The notes: generated from the letters alone by a model not told the origin. A stretch of 64,000 nucleotides of DNA from an uncultured Bacilli bacterium (GCA_934102255.1 CAKOSN010000003.1:1-64000); one strand, 5' to 3'. Counted from the stretch's first letter, positions 54,582-63,271 are shown. Numbers and translations: made by a program.

Positions 54582-54943
54582 AAAATAACTTAGTAAGCCG
54601 TGTTCTGTACTAGCATGCTAGTGACAAATATTTATCTAATCTATACAATTATGTATAAACTTTTCTACGCCGTTTGTTTCCTTTGTAGAAACTCTCCTAC
54701 CAAATTTGGATTTCTTACTCGCGGGGTTTACCACGTTCCACCTACTTTATTTCTAAAGCAACTCGTCTCTTTGGCACTTTATGTCTAATATAACCATTTG
54801 AGGTCACCTCGACGCCGTCAGTTAAAAACTGCCTAAGGTTATTGGCCTTAGCAACGAACCCTATAGCCATTTCAGGTCTATGTAAGCACGGACTTTCCTC
54901 AAGTATAATAAATATACCAGCATTTGTCTTTCTAAGTTATTTT
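54582..54943 (-). ncRNA. rnpB: RNase P RNA, Bacillus type
   Basis: The catalytic RNA of RNase P, which matures tRNA 5' ends. The minus strand holds GAGGAAAGTCCGTGCT (54885-54900), the universal P4 region, and near the 3' end ACAGAACACGGCTTACT as partner. The ends pair as P1 (AATAACTTAG with CTAAGTTATT), with a T run that also stops transcription. About 362 nt. gpsB directly upstream is the same order as in B. subtilis. Exact ends are estimates. Confidence 0.93.
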
Positions 54944-54953
54944 TTATTATTAA

Positions 54954-55286
54954 TTATTCACTTTTACCGTAAACAATCTTTTCTAATTGACTAATTCTTC
55001 TTAGAAGGTCAACATTATTAACAGGTACTTGAGTTCTATTATCTTCCTCAGCGATTGTTTCTAAATCCTTTAATCTTCTAACCTCACTACGAAGACGACT
55101 ATTTTCTTCATTTAAACTAGCAAGTTCTTTACGTAGTTTTTTAATTTCTTTATCAAATGCTACATAGTCTTTAATAACTATATCTAAGAAGCCATCTACT
55201 TCTTGTGGTTTAAAACCTTTTGGTTCGATAGTAAATTCTTTATTAACTATATCTTGAGTAGTTAGAACTATTTTACTGTTATTCAT
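54954..55286 (-). CDS. gpsB: Cell cycle protein GpsB
   Basis: 110 aa DivIVA-domain protein that shuttles penicillin-binding proteins between side wall and septum. LTTQDIVNKEFTIEPKGFKPQEVD is shortened here: the N-terminal membrane-binding loop with KGFKPQEVDGFL (about 22-33) is typical, followed by a coiled coil (EIKKLRKELASLNEENSRLR) and a short C-terminal domain. It is followed by rnpB. Confidence 0.92.
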   Translation of the reverse strand: MNNSKIVLTTQDIVNKEFTIEPKGFKPQEVDGFLDIVIKDYVAFDKEIKKLRKELASLNEENSRLRSEVRRLKDLETIAEEDNRTQVPVNNVDLLRRISQLEKIVYGKSE

Positions 55287-55310
55287 AATTATCCCTTCCT
55301 ACAAGATTAA

Positions 55311-55415
55311 TTATATATTATTTTTCTTGGCCTTGTCAAGACACACTGCTAGTCTTAAATCGTCTACTTCTTTAATTAGCCTATTAAATAAGGCATTATT
55401 GTTCATCAAATTCAT
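55311..55415 (-). CDS. Small ORF upstream of gpsB
   Basis: 34 codons beginning MNLMNNNALFNRLIKEVDDL and ending KKNNI. The ATG (55413-55415) has AAGGTGAT at ideal spacing, and it ends 25 nt before gpsB on the same strand. It looks like one amphipathic helix. It could be a small cytoplasmic protein or a leader of gpsB. A Spo0A-box-like site lies 52 nt upstream. Confidence 0.4.
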   Translation of the reverse strand: MNLMNNNALFNRLIKEVDDLRLAVCLDKAKKNNI

Positions 55416-55466
55416 ATTAATCACCTTACTAAAATCATAGCATTTTATTAAATTTTTTACACTTGA

Positions 55467-55475
55467 TTCGACAAA
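55467..55475 (-). promoter_or_regulatory. Single Spo0A-box-like site
   Basis: TTCGACAAA, the reverse complement of TTTGTCGAA, followed by ATGTTGTCATAA giving a partial inverted GACAA/TTGTC pair. It lies between the small ORF/gpsB transcript and the radical SAM promoter and could act on either. Confidence 0.4.
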
Positions 55476-55524
55476 TGTTGTCATAATTTTCTAAATATTT
55501 ATAATTAAGCAAGTAAAATATTTT

Positions 55525-55553
55525 TTGCTTAAGTTAATGATATATGTTAAAAT
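55525..55553 (+). promoter_or_regulatory. Promoter of the radical SAM/XRE pair
   Basis: TTGCTT (55525-55530), a 17-nt spacer and TAAAAT (55548-55553), 28 nt before the start codon. Confidence 0.6.
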
Positions 55554-55581
55554 AGCACTCAATTAAAAAGGACGGGTTTTT

Positions 55582-56427
55582 ATGCGAAAAGTTGTTATTA
55601 TGAATTTAGAAATGATTGTTACTAATAAGTGTAATTTAGATTGTGGACATTGCATGCGTGGACAGAAATGCAATAATTCTATGAGCGATGAAGTAATCGA
55701 GGCTACTTTAGGACAAGTTTTAGCTATTCATAATTTAGGGATTTGTGGTGGCGAGCCAACCTTAGCTGTTGATGTAATAGAAAAAATATTTAATTATATT
55801 ATGGAAAAAGGAATTATAGTTGAATGTGTCACCACAGTTATTAACGGTACAATATATTCTAATAAATTTCTTGAGTGCTTAGAAATGATTGAAAAATATA
55901 TTGAAAAAGAGCTTCCTAATCGTTTAGAAAAATCATCTTTTGTAATTTCTAGAGATATTTACCATCAAAATGAAATTAAAAAATTAAAACTTGATGCTCA
56001 ATTTTTAAATAATCTAGAATTTTATAGAAATTCTAGATATTATGGTGGGTTCCTTTACTTAGACCCGAGATTAAAATTATTTAGAGAAGGTAATGCTGAA
56101 AATTTAGACGAAAATATGACTGTTCCACTAAGAATCTTTCCACCAATTATTACTCATGTCGGTAAAAGAATTATTGGAGATTTTTATCTAGAAGACATTG
56201 ATGATGGTATATGCAAAATCGGTAGTATGGTTACTGTTAATTGTGATGGAATTATCACTGATTGCAACGCTTCCATTGAACATCAAAAAACTATATATAA
56301 TTTTGGTAATGTCTTAAACGAAAGTATTTATGATGTTTGCATGAAAAACGGTCAAGTTGTTAAACCTCATCAATTTATCAGAAAAATCATAAAACAAGAA
56401 AAAGAATATGAAAGTTACAATAAGTAA
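55582..56427 (+). CDS. Radical SAM protein
   Basis: 281 aa. The cluster motif is CNLDCGHC (Cys17, Cys21, Cys24). LGICGGEPTLAVDVI (about 51-65) is the GGEP SAM-binding motif. The C-terminal part has further Cys (CKIGSMVTVNCDGIITDCNA, shortened as C-x10-C-x6-C), a possible extra SPASM-like cluster site. So it may modify a peptide or small molecule. I found no precursor peptide gene in the 165-nt region upstream. The gene has AAAGGACGG upstream and an XRE regulator starts 3 nt after its stop. Confidence 0.75.
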   Translation: MRKVVIMNLEMIVTNKCNLDCGHCMRGQKCNNSMSDEVIEATLGQVLAIHNLGICGGEPTLAVDVIEKIFNYIMEKGIIVECVTTVINGTIYSNKFLECLEMIEKYIEKELPNRLEKSSFVISRDIYHQNEIKKLKLDAQFLNNLEFYRNSRYYGGFLYLDPRLKLFREGNAENLDENMTVPLRIFPPIITHVGKRIIGDFYLEDIDDGICKIGSMVTVNCDGIITDCNASIEHQKTIYNFGNVLNESIYDVCMKNGQVVKPHQFIRKIIKQEKEYESYNK

Positions 56428-56430
56428 TAT

Positions 56431-56871
56431 ATGATTAATACAAGACTATTAGAACTTAGAGAATATAACTTTCTACTTCAAAAAGATATAGCTAAAGTTT
56501 TAAATATCGATAGGTCAACCTACTCTACTTGGGAAACCAATTTAAAAATAATTCCATTAAAACATCTAAATGTTCTTGCTAATTATTATGATACTAGTAT
56601 GGACTACATCCTTGGTTTAACTAGTAAAAAAAAAAAATATAAAAAATTGGATAAATTAGATAAACAAATAATTGGTAATAATATTAGAAAACTAAGAAGT
56701 GATAATAACTTGACTTTAAGAGACCTTGCTAAGGTTTTAAATACTACTTCTTCAACTATCTCGGCTTATGAAACCGGTAAAACACTTCTACTAACGGCTT
56801 TTGCTATCGAAATAGCTAAAAAAAACCACATTTCAATAGATGAACTATGTGGTAGAGAAAAAATTAATTAA
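56431..56871 (+). CDS. XRE regulator with two HTH domains
   Basis: 146 aa. Two XRE-type helix-turn-helix domains in one chain: about 1-62 (LREYNFLLQKDIAKVLNIDR, then DYILGLTS) and about 78-140 (LRSDNNLTLRDLAKVLNT, then TISAYETGKT). They are joined by a Lys-rich linker. Such a protein could bind DNA as a pseudo-dimer. It follows the radical SAM gene by 3 nt, so it probably controls this pair or acts with it. Confidence 0.78.
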   Translation: MINTRLLELREYNFLLQKDIAKVLNIDRSTYSTWETNLKIIPLKHLNVLANYYDTSMDYILGLTSKKKKYKKLDKLDKQIIGNNIRKLRSDNNLTLRDLAKVLNTTSSTISAYETGKTLLLTAFAIEIAKKNHISIDELCGREKIN

Positions 56872-57048
56872 TTTAAACACAAGTAAGTCCTTTATGGCTT
56901 ATTTTTTTCTTGCCTTAAAATTTTCATGATTTACTAAGAGCAATATTTATTTTACAGAAAGTAAAGAAAAAGAAAAAAATTACACTTTTTTGCCAAAATT
57001 TGTAAAAAAAAGAAGGAAATCAGGCTTCACTAGGTAATAAGTATATAT

Positions 57049-57083
57049 AGAAGGACCAAATTATAGCCACCATTCGTCCTTCT
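57049..57083 (+). repeat. Inverted repeat in the leader of the 171-aa gene
   Basis: AGAAGGAC (57049-57056) and GTCCTTCT (57076-57083) flank a 19-nt loop, 17 nt before the start codon and just before the ribosome binding site AGAAAGGAG. It could be a leader hairpin that affects translation. The rest of the 57-nt-to-228-nt gap from 56872 is AT-rich with nothing else clear. Confidence 0.4.
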
Positions 57084-57099
57084 TAGAAAGGAGAAAAAA

Positions 57100-57615
57100 A
57101 TGAGAAACGATAAATATATTAAAACTAGAATTGTTCATGACAGTAATCCTTACGGTCTTCCCAGACTCCTAGTAAGTATCGATATGGACGGTGTTATCGC
57201 GCATCCCGAAATCTATGGCAAAGAAGCTTGTAATGCTCTTAATGTTTTAAGAACTTTAAAAAATGATTTTTTTGATATAAAAACAGCCTATGCCTTAGCT
57301 GGTAATGATTCTGAATTATTAATGGTTCCTAACGAAGCTTATAAGATGATAAAAGAATGTTTTGGTAAAACTTTAGCTGACATTGCTAAATATCAAGGCC
57401 CCGATGAATTTTATAATAAGCTAATTGAAAAAGTTTATCTTTTAGTAGATTGTCTTTATAGTCCAATTCATCCTGATAAAAAAGAGTTAGCAAAAATTAT
57501 CTGCCACGTAGTAGAACTTTTTCCTGACGGTCTTGAACTTAAAAATATAGTTGCTGAAACTGGTTTTTCTCTTAAAGAAGCCTTATTTATTAAAAATTTC
57601 TTAGCTAGAGATTAA
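57100..57615 (+). CDS. Hypothetical protein with a HAD-like motif
   Basis: Unrecognised 171 aa soluble protein. LLVSIDMDGVIAHPE (Asp28, Asp30, Gly31) matches HAD motif I (DxDGT/V), but the other HAD motifs are not visible and the rest is mainly helical (ALNVLRTLKNDF, KVYLLVDCLY, AKIICHVVELF). The match may be chance. GAAAGGAG precedes ATG. A long terminator follows. Confidence 0.5.
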   Translation: MRNDKYIKTRIVHDSNPYGLPRLLVSIDMDGVIAHPEIYGKEACNALNVLRTLKNDFFDIKTAYALAGNDSELLMVPNEAYKMIKECFGKTLADIAKYQGPDEFYNKLIEKVYLLVDCLYSPIHPDKKELAKIICHVVELFPDGLELKNIVAETGFSLKEALFIKNFLARD

Positions 57616-57660
57616 AAAAAGGGTAAGTAGTGTAACCCATACATTACTTATCCTATTATT
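57614..57660. terminator. Bidirectional terminator
   Basis: GGGTAAGTAGTGTA pairs with TACATTACTTATCC, 13-14 bp, with A-rich and T-rich flanks. It serves the plus-strand 171-aa gene and the minus-strand dut gene. Confidence 0.8.
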
Positions 57661-57668
57661 TTTAGATA

Positions 57669-58130
57669 TTAATTGTTTTTATCCGTTGAACCAAAGCCAC
57701 CAGTACGTGTACCTGTTGCTTTATCATCATTTGTAGTTAAATATTTTTGAAATATTACTTGACCAATAACATCACCTTTATGAATAACTAAATCATTTTC
57801 ACCAAAATTCCAGAATTGGAAATAAAAGTGACCGTCATTAGTTTCATTGCCATAATAATCTGCATCAATAATACCAATGGAATTACTCATCATAAAGCCT
57901 TTTTTAGGTCCACTACTTCTATTTACCAACATAAAGAACTCATCAGATTCACAATATGCCTTAAGTCCTGTTGGAATAAGACTTGGTTTCGTTCCTGGTT
58001 TATATGGTGGTATTACCATATCACTAGCTGCTTCAACATCATAACCAGCTGAATTAGCTGTTTTTCTTACAGGTATATGAATATCTTTATCCTCATATCC
58101 TTTTGCAATTTCAAATCCTCTACCTTGCAT
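57669..58130 (-). CDS. dut: dUTP diphosphatase
   Basis: 153 aa trimeric dUTPase, which lowers dUTP and supplies dUMP. Motif 1 is SAGYDVEAA, motif 2 NRSSGPKKG, motif 3 IGIIDADYYGN, motif 5 RTGGFGST at the C-terminus, all visible. Slightly longer inserts occur between motifs 3 and 4 (ETNDGHFYFQFWNFG). It is the last gene of the nrdD-nrdG-dut run, grouping nucleotide metabolism. Confidence 0.93.
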   Translation of the reverse strand: MQGRGFEIAKGYEDKDIHIPVRKTANSAGYDVEAASDMVIPPYKPGTKPSLIPTGLKAYCESDEFFMLVNRSSGPKKGFMMSNSIGIIDADYYGNETNDGHFYFQFWNFGENDLVIHKGDVIGQVIFQKYLTTNDDKATGTRTGGFGSTDKNN

Positions 58131-58132
58131 TT

Positions 58133-58633
58133 TTAATTCTCACTTTCATATAATACGATTTTTTCTTCTTTTAAACTCTTTTTAACATCAATAACTCTTT
58201 GGTTGCTTGAGCCACACCATTTAAGACGAGGGTCATGTAAATCTTCCTTAAACTGACCGTCTACTAAAACATCTAAGTATTCTAGTGCCTCTTTATTTTC
58301 TATAGTCTCCCAAGTAAAGCCTGTCCAAAGCCAGATGTTTTTATTAGGATATTTTTCTTTAAAAGCCTTACATAATTTAATAGTAGCATCAACTGTGCCT
58401 TTATATAAAGGTTCTCCACCTAAAATAGATAAACCTTTAATATAGAGAGGACTTGCTACTTCTAAAACTTTATTAATAGTTGCATCATCAAACTCCGTAC
58501 CCAAATCAAAGTCCCAAGTTTCACTATTGAAACAACCCTTGCAATGAAAGGGACAGCCCTGGAAAAAGATAGATACTCTTACCCCAGGACCATTAGATAT
58601 ATCCATTTTACGAATTTTATTATATCTTGCCAT
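58133..58633 (-). CDS. nrdG: Anaerobic RNR activating enzyme NrdG
   Basis: 166 aa radical SAM enzyme that makes the glycyl radical on NrdD. The cluster motif is CPFHCKGC (Cys27, Cys31, Cys34), and LSILGGEPLY (about 66-75) is the SAM-binding motif. It begins 2 nt after nrdD and precedes dut. Confidence 0.96.
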   Translation of the reverse strand: MARYNKIRKMDISNGPGVRVSIFFQGCPFHCKGCFNSETWDFDLGTEFDDATINKVLEVASPLYIKGLSILGGEPLYKGTVDATIKLCKAFKEKYPNKNIWLWTGFTWETIENKEALEYLDVLVDGQFKEDLHDPRLKWCGSSNQRVIDVKKSLKEEKIVLYESEN

Positions 58634-58635
58634 TT

Positions 58636-60789
58636 TTATGCATCCTTATTATCAATATGCGTTACACGTTCTTTGATTTCTTGTGTACGTCCTTTATTCC
58701 AGAAGTTAGTACCAATATAACCACAAGTACGACGAGCAACATTTAATTTATCATGATCACGATTACCGCAGTTTGGACAATACCATTCTAAGTTATCGTC
58801 AATTAAAATTTCACCAGTATAACCACATTCATGACAATAATCACTCTTTGTATTTAATTCAGCATACATAATATTGTTATAAATAAAGTCCATTACTTGT
58901 AAGACAATATCAAGGTTATTAGATAAGTTAGGAGTTTCAATATAACTAATTGCGCCTCCTGGGCTAAGTTTTTGGAATTCACTTTCAAGTTTCAATTTGG
59001 TGAAGGCATCAATTTCTTCAAATACTGGTACATGATAAGAGTTAGTAATATAGTTGCGGTCTGTAATACCTTTAATAACTCCAAATCTTTCCTTTAAGCA
59101 TTTAGCAAATTTATAAGTTGTTGATTCGATTGGTGTTCCATATACTGAATAATCAATATCTTCGGCATTTTTCCATTCATTACATTTATCAACCATTTTT
59201 TGCATTACTGATAAGCCAAATTCTTTACCTTCAGCACCATCAGTATGACTCTTACCAGTCATATATTTAACGCACTCATATAAACCGGCATATCCTAGTG
59301 AAATAGTTGAATAACCATGATGTAATAAATCATGAATAGATTCACCCTTCTTAAGTCTTGCAAGAGCACCGTGTTGCCAAAGAATTGGTGCAACATCCGA
59401 AGTAACTTTTGAAAGTCTCTTATGTCTAATTTGTAAAGCTCTATGACACAATTCTAATCTTTCATCAAATAAACGCCAGAAAGTATCCATGTCTTTATCA
59501 CTAGATAAAGCAACATCAACTAAGTTAATAGTAACAACACCTTGATTGAAACGACCATAATATTTAGGTTTGCCAGCCTCATCAACATAAGGAGTTAAGA
59601 ACGAACGACATCCCATACATGGATAACAGTTGCCATTACCATTTTTATCAATCTTCGTTTCTTTCATAATCTTTTCTGAAATATAATCAGGAACCATACG
59701 TTTAGCCGTACACTCAGCAGCAAGCTTAGTTAAATAATAATACTTACTTGTTGAATGAATATTATCTTCCTCTAAAACATATAAAAGTTTAGGGAAAGCT
59801 GGAGTTATATAAACACCTTTTTCATTCTTCATACCTTGAATTCTTTGACGTAATACTTCTTCAATTAACATAGCTAGTTCTTCTTTGTATTCACTAGTTT
59901 CTCCTAAATACATACATACTGATAAGAATGGTGCTTGACCATTAGTAGTAGTCATCGAATTAATTTGATATTGGAATGTTTGAACTCCGTCGGTAATTTC
60001 TTTTCTTAAATCTTCATCAACAAACTTAGCAATTTGAGCTTTAGTAAGTTTGCGTTCTTTATATTTTTTCTCATAATACTCACGACTAGAACGAATAAAT
60101 GGTGCTAAATGCGTAAGTGTTACTGTACAGCCACCATATTGACTCGAGTTAACAGCGGTAATAATCTGGGTTGCAATAGTCATTGCTGTTAAGAAACGAT
60201 GTGGTTTTTCAATCATAACCCCATTAATGCTTGTACCATTTTGTAACATATCCTCTAAATTGATTAAATCACAATTATGTAGGGCATTTTGTGCAAAATA
60301 ATCAGCATCATGGAAATGAATAATTCCTGCATCATGGGCTGCTACAATATCCTCAGGAAGTAAAAATCTTCTTGTAATATCAGTACTAGTAATACCTGCT
60401 AAATAATCTCTTTGAGTAGTTACTATCTTCGCATTCTTATTAGAATTTTCTGTATTCCAATATTCTGATTCCCCGTCAATTAATTCTTTAATAGCAAGGT
60501 CAGTGGTATTACTTCTTCTTACTAACTCTCTTGTATAACGATAAGTTATATATTTCTTAGCAAGGTCATACTTACCAATACTCATTAACTTCATTTCAAT
60601 TATATCTTGAATATCCTCAACTAGAATTCTTTTCTTTCCTAGTCTTTCGATATATTTAATTATATTTTTAATTTGAGTGCCAGATGCTTGGTCTTCATCT
60701 TCCACTTCATTATTAGCTTTCATTATAGCTGCTTCTACTTTTTCTGGGCACCAATCTACCATGTGTCCGTCTCTTTTTATTACTTTCAT
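58636..60789 (-). CDS. nrdD: Anaerobic ribonucleoside-triphosphate reductase NrdD
   Basis: Class III reductase that makes dNTPs without oxygen. An N-terminal ATP-cone (about 1-95, MKVIKRDGHMVDW...) controls activity, then the catalytic barrel, then a zinc site (CHECGYTGE and CPNCGNRD) and the glycyl radical site RRTCGYIG near the C-terminus. The frame runs 24 codons upstream to 60861, but ATG at 60787-60789 is the standard start, after AAAGGAT. That makes 717 aa. It points to anaerobic life. Confidence 0.97.
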   Translation of the reverse strand: MKVIKRDGHMVDWCPEKVEAAIMKANNEVEDEDQASGTQIKNIIKYIERLGKKRILVEDIQDIIEMKLMSIGKYDLAKKYITYRYTRELVRRSNTTDLAIKELIDGESEYWNTENSNKNAKIVTTQRDYLAGITSTDITRRFLLPEDIVAAHDAGIIHFHDADYFAQNALHNCDLINLEDMLQNGTSINGVMIEKPHRFLTAMTIATQIITAVNSSQYGGCTVTLTHLAPFIRSSREYYEKKYKERKLTKAQIAKFVDEDLRKEITDGVQTFQYQINSMTTTNGQAPFLSVCMYLGETSEYKEELAMLIEEVLRQRIQGMKNEKGVYITPAFPKLLYVLEEDNIHSTSKYYYLTKLAAECTAKRMVPDYISEKIMKETKIDKNGNGNCYPCMGCRSFLTPYVDEAGKPKYYGRFNQGVVTINLVDVALSSDKDMDTFWRLFDERLELCHRALQIRHKRLSKVTSDVAPILWQHGALARLKKGESIHDLLHHGYSTISLGYAGLYECVKYMTGKSHTDGAEGKEFGLSVMQKMVDKCNEWKNAEDIDYSVYGTPIESTTYKFAKCLKERFGVIKGITDRNYITNSYHVPVFEEIDAFTKLKLESEFQKLSPGGAISYIETPNLSNNLDIVLQVMDFIYNNIMYAELNTKSDYCHECGYTGEILIDDNLEWYCPNCGNRDHDKLNVARRTCGYIGTNFWNKGRTQEIKERVTHIDNKDA

Positions 60790-60844
60790 ACATCTAATAT
60801 CCTTTCGTAACATACCCAATATAACATGATCATAAAAATTATTT

Positions 60845-60860
60845 TGTTGCACTTGCAACA
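60845..60860. promoter_or_regulatory. Palindromic operator between nrdD and the Crp/Fnr gene
   Basis: TGTTGCA, CT, TGCAACA: a perfect 7-bp-arm palindrome in the 112-nt divergent region. The TTGCAA half forms the -35 of the Crp/Fnr gene. Its size and symmetry suit a Crp/Fnr dimer. Confidence 0.65.
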
Positions 60861-60881
60861 TTTTAAACTTTTTGCTATATT
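60853..60881 (+). promoter_or_regulatory. Promoter of the Crp/Fnr gene
   Basis: TTGCAA (60853-60858), a 17-nt spacer and TATATT (60876-60881), 20 nt before the ATG. The -35 lies in the palindrome, so binding there could block or adjust expression. Confidence 0.6.
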
Positions 60882-60901
60882 TTTAAATGTGAGGTGTAAA
60901 C

Positions 60902-61537
60902 ATGATATCACTATTCAAAGATATAACTCCTGATAATAAGGGCAAATTATTAAAACTTTTAGAAACGTCAAACTTTACATATCAAAAAGGTGTAAACATA
61001 GCTTATCTTTTTAAAGATAAAGAAAGTATTGGTCTAGTAATAAGTGGAAGTCTTGATATTATAAGAATAGATTATAATGGCACTCGTACTATTATTGAAA
61101 CTATCTTTGAAGAAGAAATACTAGGTACTTCCTTAACTAGTTTACTTAGTAATGACTATGAAATTATTACTAGAGAAGATACTAAAATACTATGGTTAGA
61201 TTACAATGTTATCTTAGGTATTAATGATATAAAATACAGTTATTATAACCAATTTATTAAAAATCTATTAATGATAGCCCTAGAAAAAAATACTTTAAAA
61301 AATGAGAGAATTGAAATTTTAACTCAAAAAACTATCCGTAATAAATTATTAGAATACTTTCGTATTGAAGCTTTAAAAAATCGTTCTAAAATTATATATC
61401 TTAAAAGTACTTGGCAAGACTTAGCTGATTATTTAGCTATTGATAGATGTGCTATGACAAGAGAACTTAAAAACTTAAAAGAAGAAGGTTTTATTAATAC
61501 TAAAGGTCGGGTTATAACGCTTCTTTACTCATTTTAA
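60902..61537 (+). CDS. Crp/Fnr family transcription regulator
   Basis: 211 aa. An N-terminal cyclic-nucleotide-binding-like beta barrel (about 15-115: VISGSLDIIRIDYNGT), a long dimer helix and a C-terminal winged HTH (about 150-208: STWQDLADYLAIDRCAMTRE). It lacks the N-terminal Cys set of Fnr, so it should not bind an iron-sulfur cluster; the effector is unknown. It is divergent from nrdDG and may control it as well as itself. GAGGTG precedes the ATG. Confidence 0.85.
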   Translation: MISLFKDITPDNKGKLLKLLETSNFTYQKGVNIAYLFKDKESIGLVISGSLDIIRIDYNGTRTIIETIFEEEILGTSLTSLLSNDYEIITREDTKILWLDYNVILGINDIKYSYYNQFIKNLLMIALEKNTLKNERIEILTQKTIRNKLLEYFRIEALKNRSKIIYLKSTWQDLADYLAIDRCAMTRELKNLKEEGFINTKGRVITLLYSF

Positions 61538-61548
61538 CTAGACCTTTC

Positions 61549-61566
61549 AGTATCATTTGTGATACT
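61549..61566. repeat. Inverted repeat after the Crp/Fnr gene
   Basis: AGTATCA, TTTG, TGATACT. No T run follows, so it is a weak terminator at best or a binding site for the next gene. Confidence 0.35.
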
Positions 61567-61612
61567 ATGTTACTAAGAAGCGCTATTAATAATACTAATT
61601 TAAGAAGAAATC

Positions 61613-62302
61613 ATGAATAAAGAAGCACAAAAAGAAAAATTATTAAAGCAAAGAGCATACTTAGAAAATTTAATCAGTTATAATCAAAAATTCTTTAATC
61701 CCAACGATATAACAGCCCTAGAGCTTATTAATTATTTACAACCATATCAACAAGCTTTCTTACGTTTAAAAAATGAAGAAGCCAAGAAAATAGATAGTAC
61801 TATTGACGACGGTCATGCTCATTTTATAAGTCATGCCAACCTTTTTGAAACATCAAGGTTCGGAAACTTTCTTTACTTAGAAGTATGGCAGCACAATTTC
61901 TTTATGCATTTTAGCACCAACATAGAATGGAACATTGATGAATTTAAGAGAATTTACGGTCCTAAAGCTTACAGCCAATTAATGGCTTCTTGTGAGGAAA
62001 TCAATAAATTTCTTATTCAAAATAGAATAGAATTTTCCTCTAGAGTCATTGGTCCAGCTAACCTACCTGTTGCAATAATTCCTGGCGATGATAATACCCT
62101 ACTTGTTGAGAGTCTAAATGATACTACTTTCCACTTTGAAAACTATTTTAAACTAGTATCACCACAAAGAGAAGAACGTCTTCTAAAGGAAAACTTAAGT
62201 CTAGCTAACCAACTATTATCTACAATCAGTATCGAAGATAACAGGCTTTCAGAAAAAGTTTCTAGCGATATAAAAAGAACTCGCCAGATTACCCTAAAAT
62301 AG
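61613..62302 (+). CDS. Hypothetical protein, tandem paralogue A
   Basis: 229 aa soluble protein of unknown family. Its N-terminus (LLKQRAYLENLISYNQKFFN) aligns with the next gene's (LLKQRALLEALIKQNEKYFN), and further matches run along the length, such as YGPKAYSQL with YGYDAYYQL and the closing SDIKRTRQITL with NDIKEARLIRE. The two are a tandem duplication. Mixed helical and beta, no signal peptide. Confidence 0.55.
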   Translation: MNKEAQKEKLLKQRAYLENLISYNQKFFNPNDITALELINYLQPYQQAFLRLKNEEAKKIDSTIDDGHAHFISHANLFETSRFGNFLYLEVWQHNFFMHFSTNIEWNIDEFKRIYGPKAYSQLMASCEEINKFLIQNRIEFSSRVIGPANLPVAIIPGDDNTLLVESLNDTTFHFENYFKLVSPQREERLLKENLSLANQLLSTISIEDNRLSEKVSSDIKRTRQITLK

Positions 62303-62327
62303 TTATTCTATTATTTAGTCTTGCCTT

Positions 62328-62356
62328 AACTTTAAGAACTCATCTTAAAGTTTTTT
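62328..62356 (+). terminator. Terminator of paralogue A
   Basis: AACTTTAAGA, loop ACTCA, TCTTAAAGTT, then T. The stem is identical to that after paralogue B, so terminator and gene were duplicated together. Confidence 0.8.
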
Positions 62357-62557
62357 CTTCATCTTCTTCATAAATCCATATATTTGTATCAATAGTTATT
62401 CTTATAAAAATAATAATTTAATATTTAAATTAATAAGCAAAAAATCTTTCCTTCATTTTTCTTACTTATCTAGAAATTTATTCTAAAATATGTTATTATA
62501 TATACCCCCTTAAGTAAAATAAACTTAAGATAATAATAACAAGAAGGATATGATTAA

Positions 62558-63271
62558 ATGGATAGAAAAACAGAATTAAAAGATATATTATTAAAACAAA
62601 GAGCTTTATTAGAAGCCTTAATTAAGCAAAACGAAAAATACTTTAACAAAGATGCAGTAAGTGGTTTAGAATTTTCTAAGTACTTAGAAAACATTCAAAA
62701 AGCTTATGACGACTTTTTATTTGAAAAGATAATAAGATTACATGCTATAATACCTGGTGAATTTGAATTTTTAAGTATTAATGAATTAATTGCTGATACT
62801 AAATTTAAAAGTGATTTTATGATAAAAATTCATAATAATCCTAGTATAGGTACTATGGTAATTGGTGATGAAGAAAAAAGAAAGGAATTTATTGAAGCCT
62901 ATGGTTATGATGCTTATTATCAATTAGAGGTTATAATCCGAAGTATTTTAGAATACACCAAAAAGAACGGTCTTGTATTTCCTAGTAGAATAGTACATCC
63001 TAAAAATGGCGCTGTTTCTATTGGCTTAAGTGATGATTCATTCACTATTTTAGAAAGTATTGATAAGCTTAAAATTCGTTATACTAACACCTTAGGTCGT
63101 CTAGAATGGACTACAATTAATCCCGATTACAGTGAAGATATTATTTTTGTTGATGATGATGACTTACTAAATATGTACTTATCATCTATTCGTCTTGATG
63201 ATAACGTCCTACCTTCAAAAATGGCAAATGACATTAAAGAGGCAAGACTAATTAGAGAAAAGAAACTTTAA
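62558..63271 (+). CDS. Hypothetical protein, tandem paralogue B
   Basis: 237 aa, paralogue of the preceding gene. The N-terminal helix pair is best conserved; the centre diverges. AGAAGGA precedes the ATG. The 255-nt gap between the pair holds paralogue A's terminator and an AT-rich stretch that must include a promoter, so both may be transcribed separately. No function can be given. Confidence 0.55.
   Translation: MDRKTELKDILLKQRALLEALIKQNEKYFNKDAVSGLEFSKYLENIQKAYDDFLFEKIIRLHAIIPGEFEFLSINELIADTKFKSDFMIKIHNNPSIGTMVIGDEEKRKEFIEAYGYDAYYQLEVIIRSILEYTKKNGLVFPSRIVHPKNGAVSIGLSDDSFTILESIDKLKIRYTNTLGRLEWTTINPDYSEDIIFVDDDDLLNMYLSSIRLDDNVLPSKMANDIKEARLIREKKL

Noticed and set aside
54600..54788. 62-codon plus-strand frame
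   Set aside because: It lies inside the RNase P RNA on the other strand; pure shadow.
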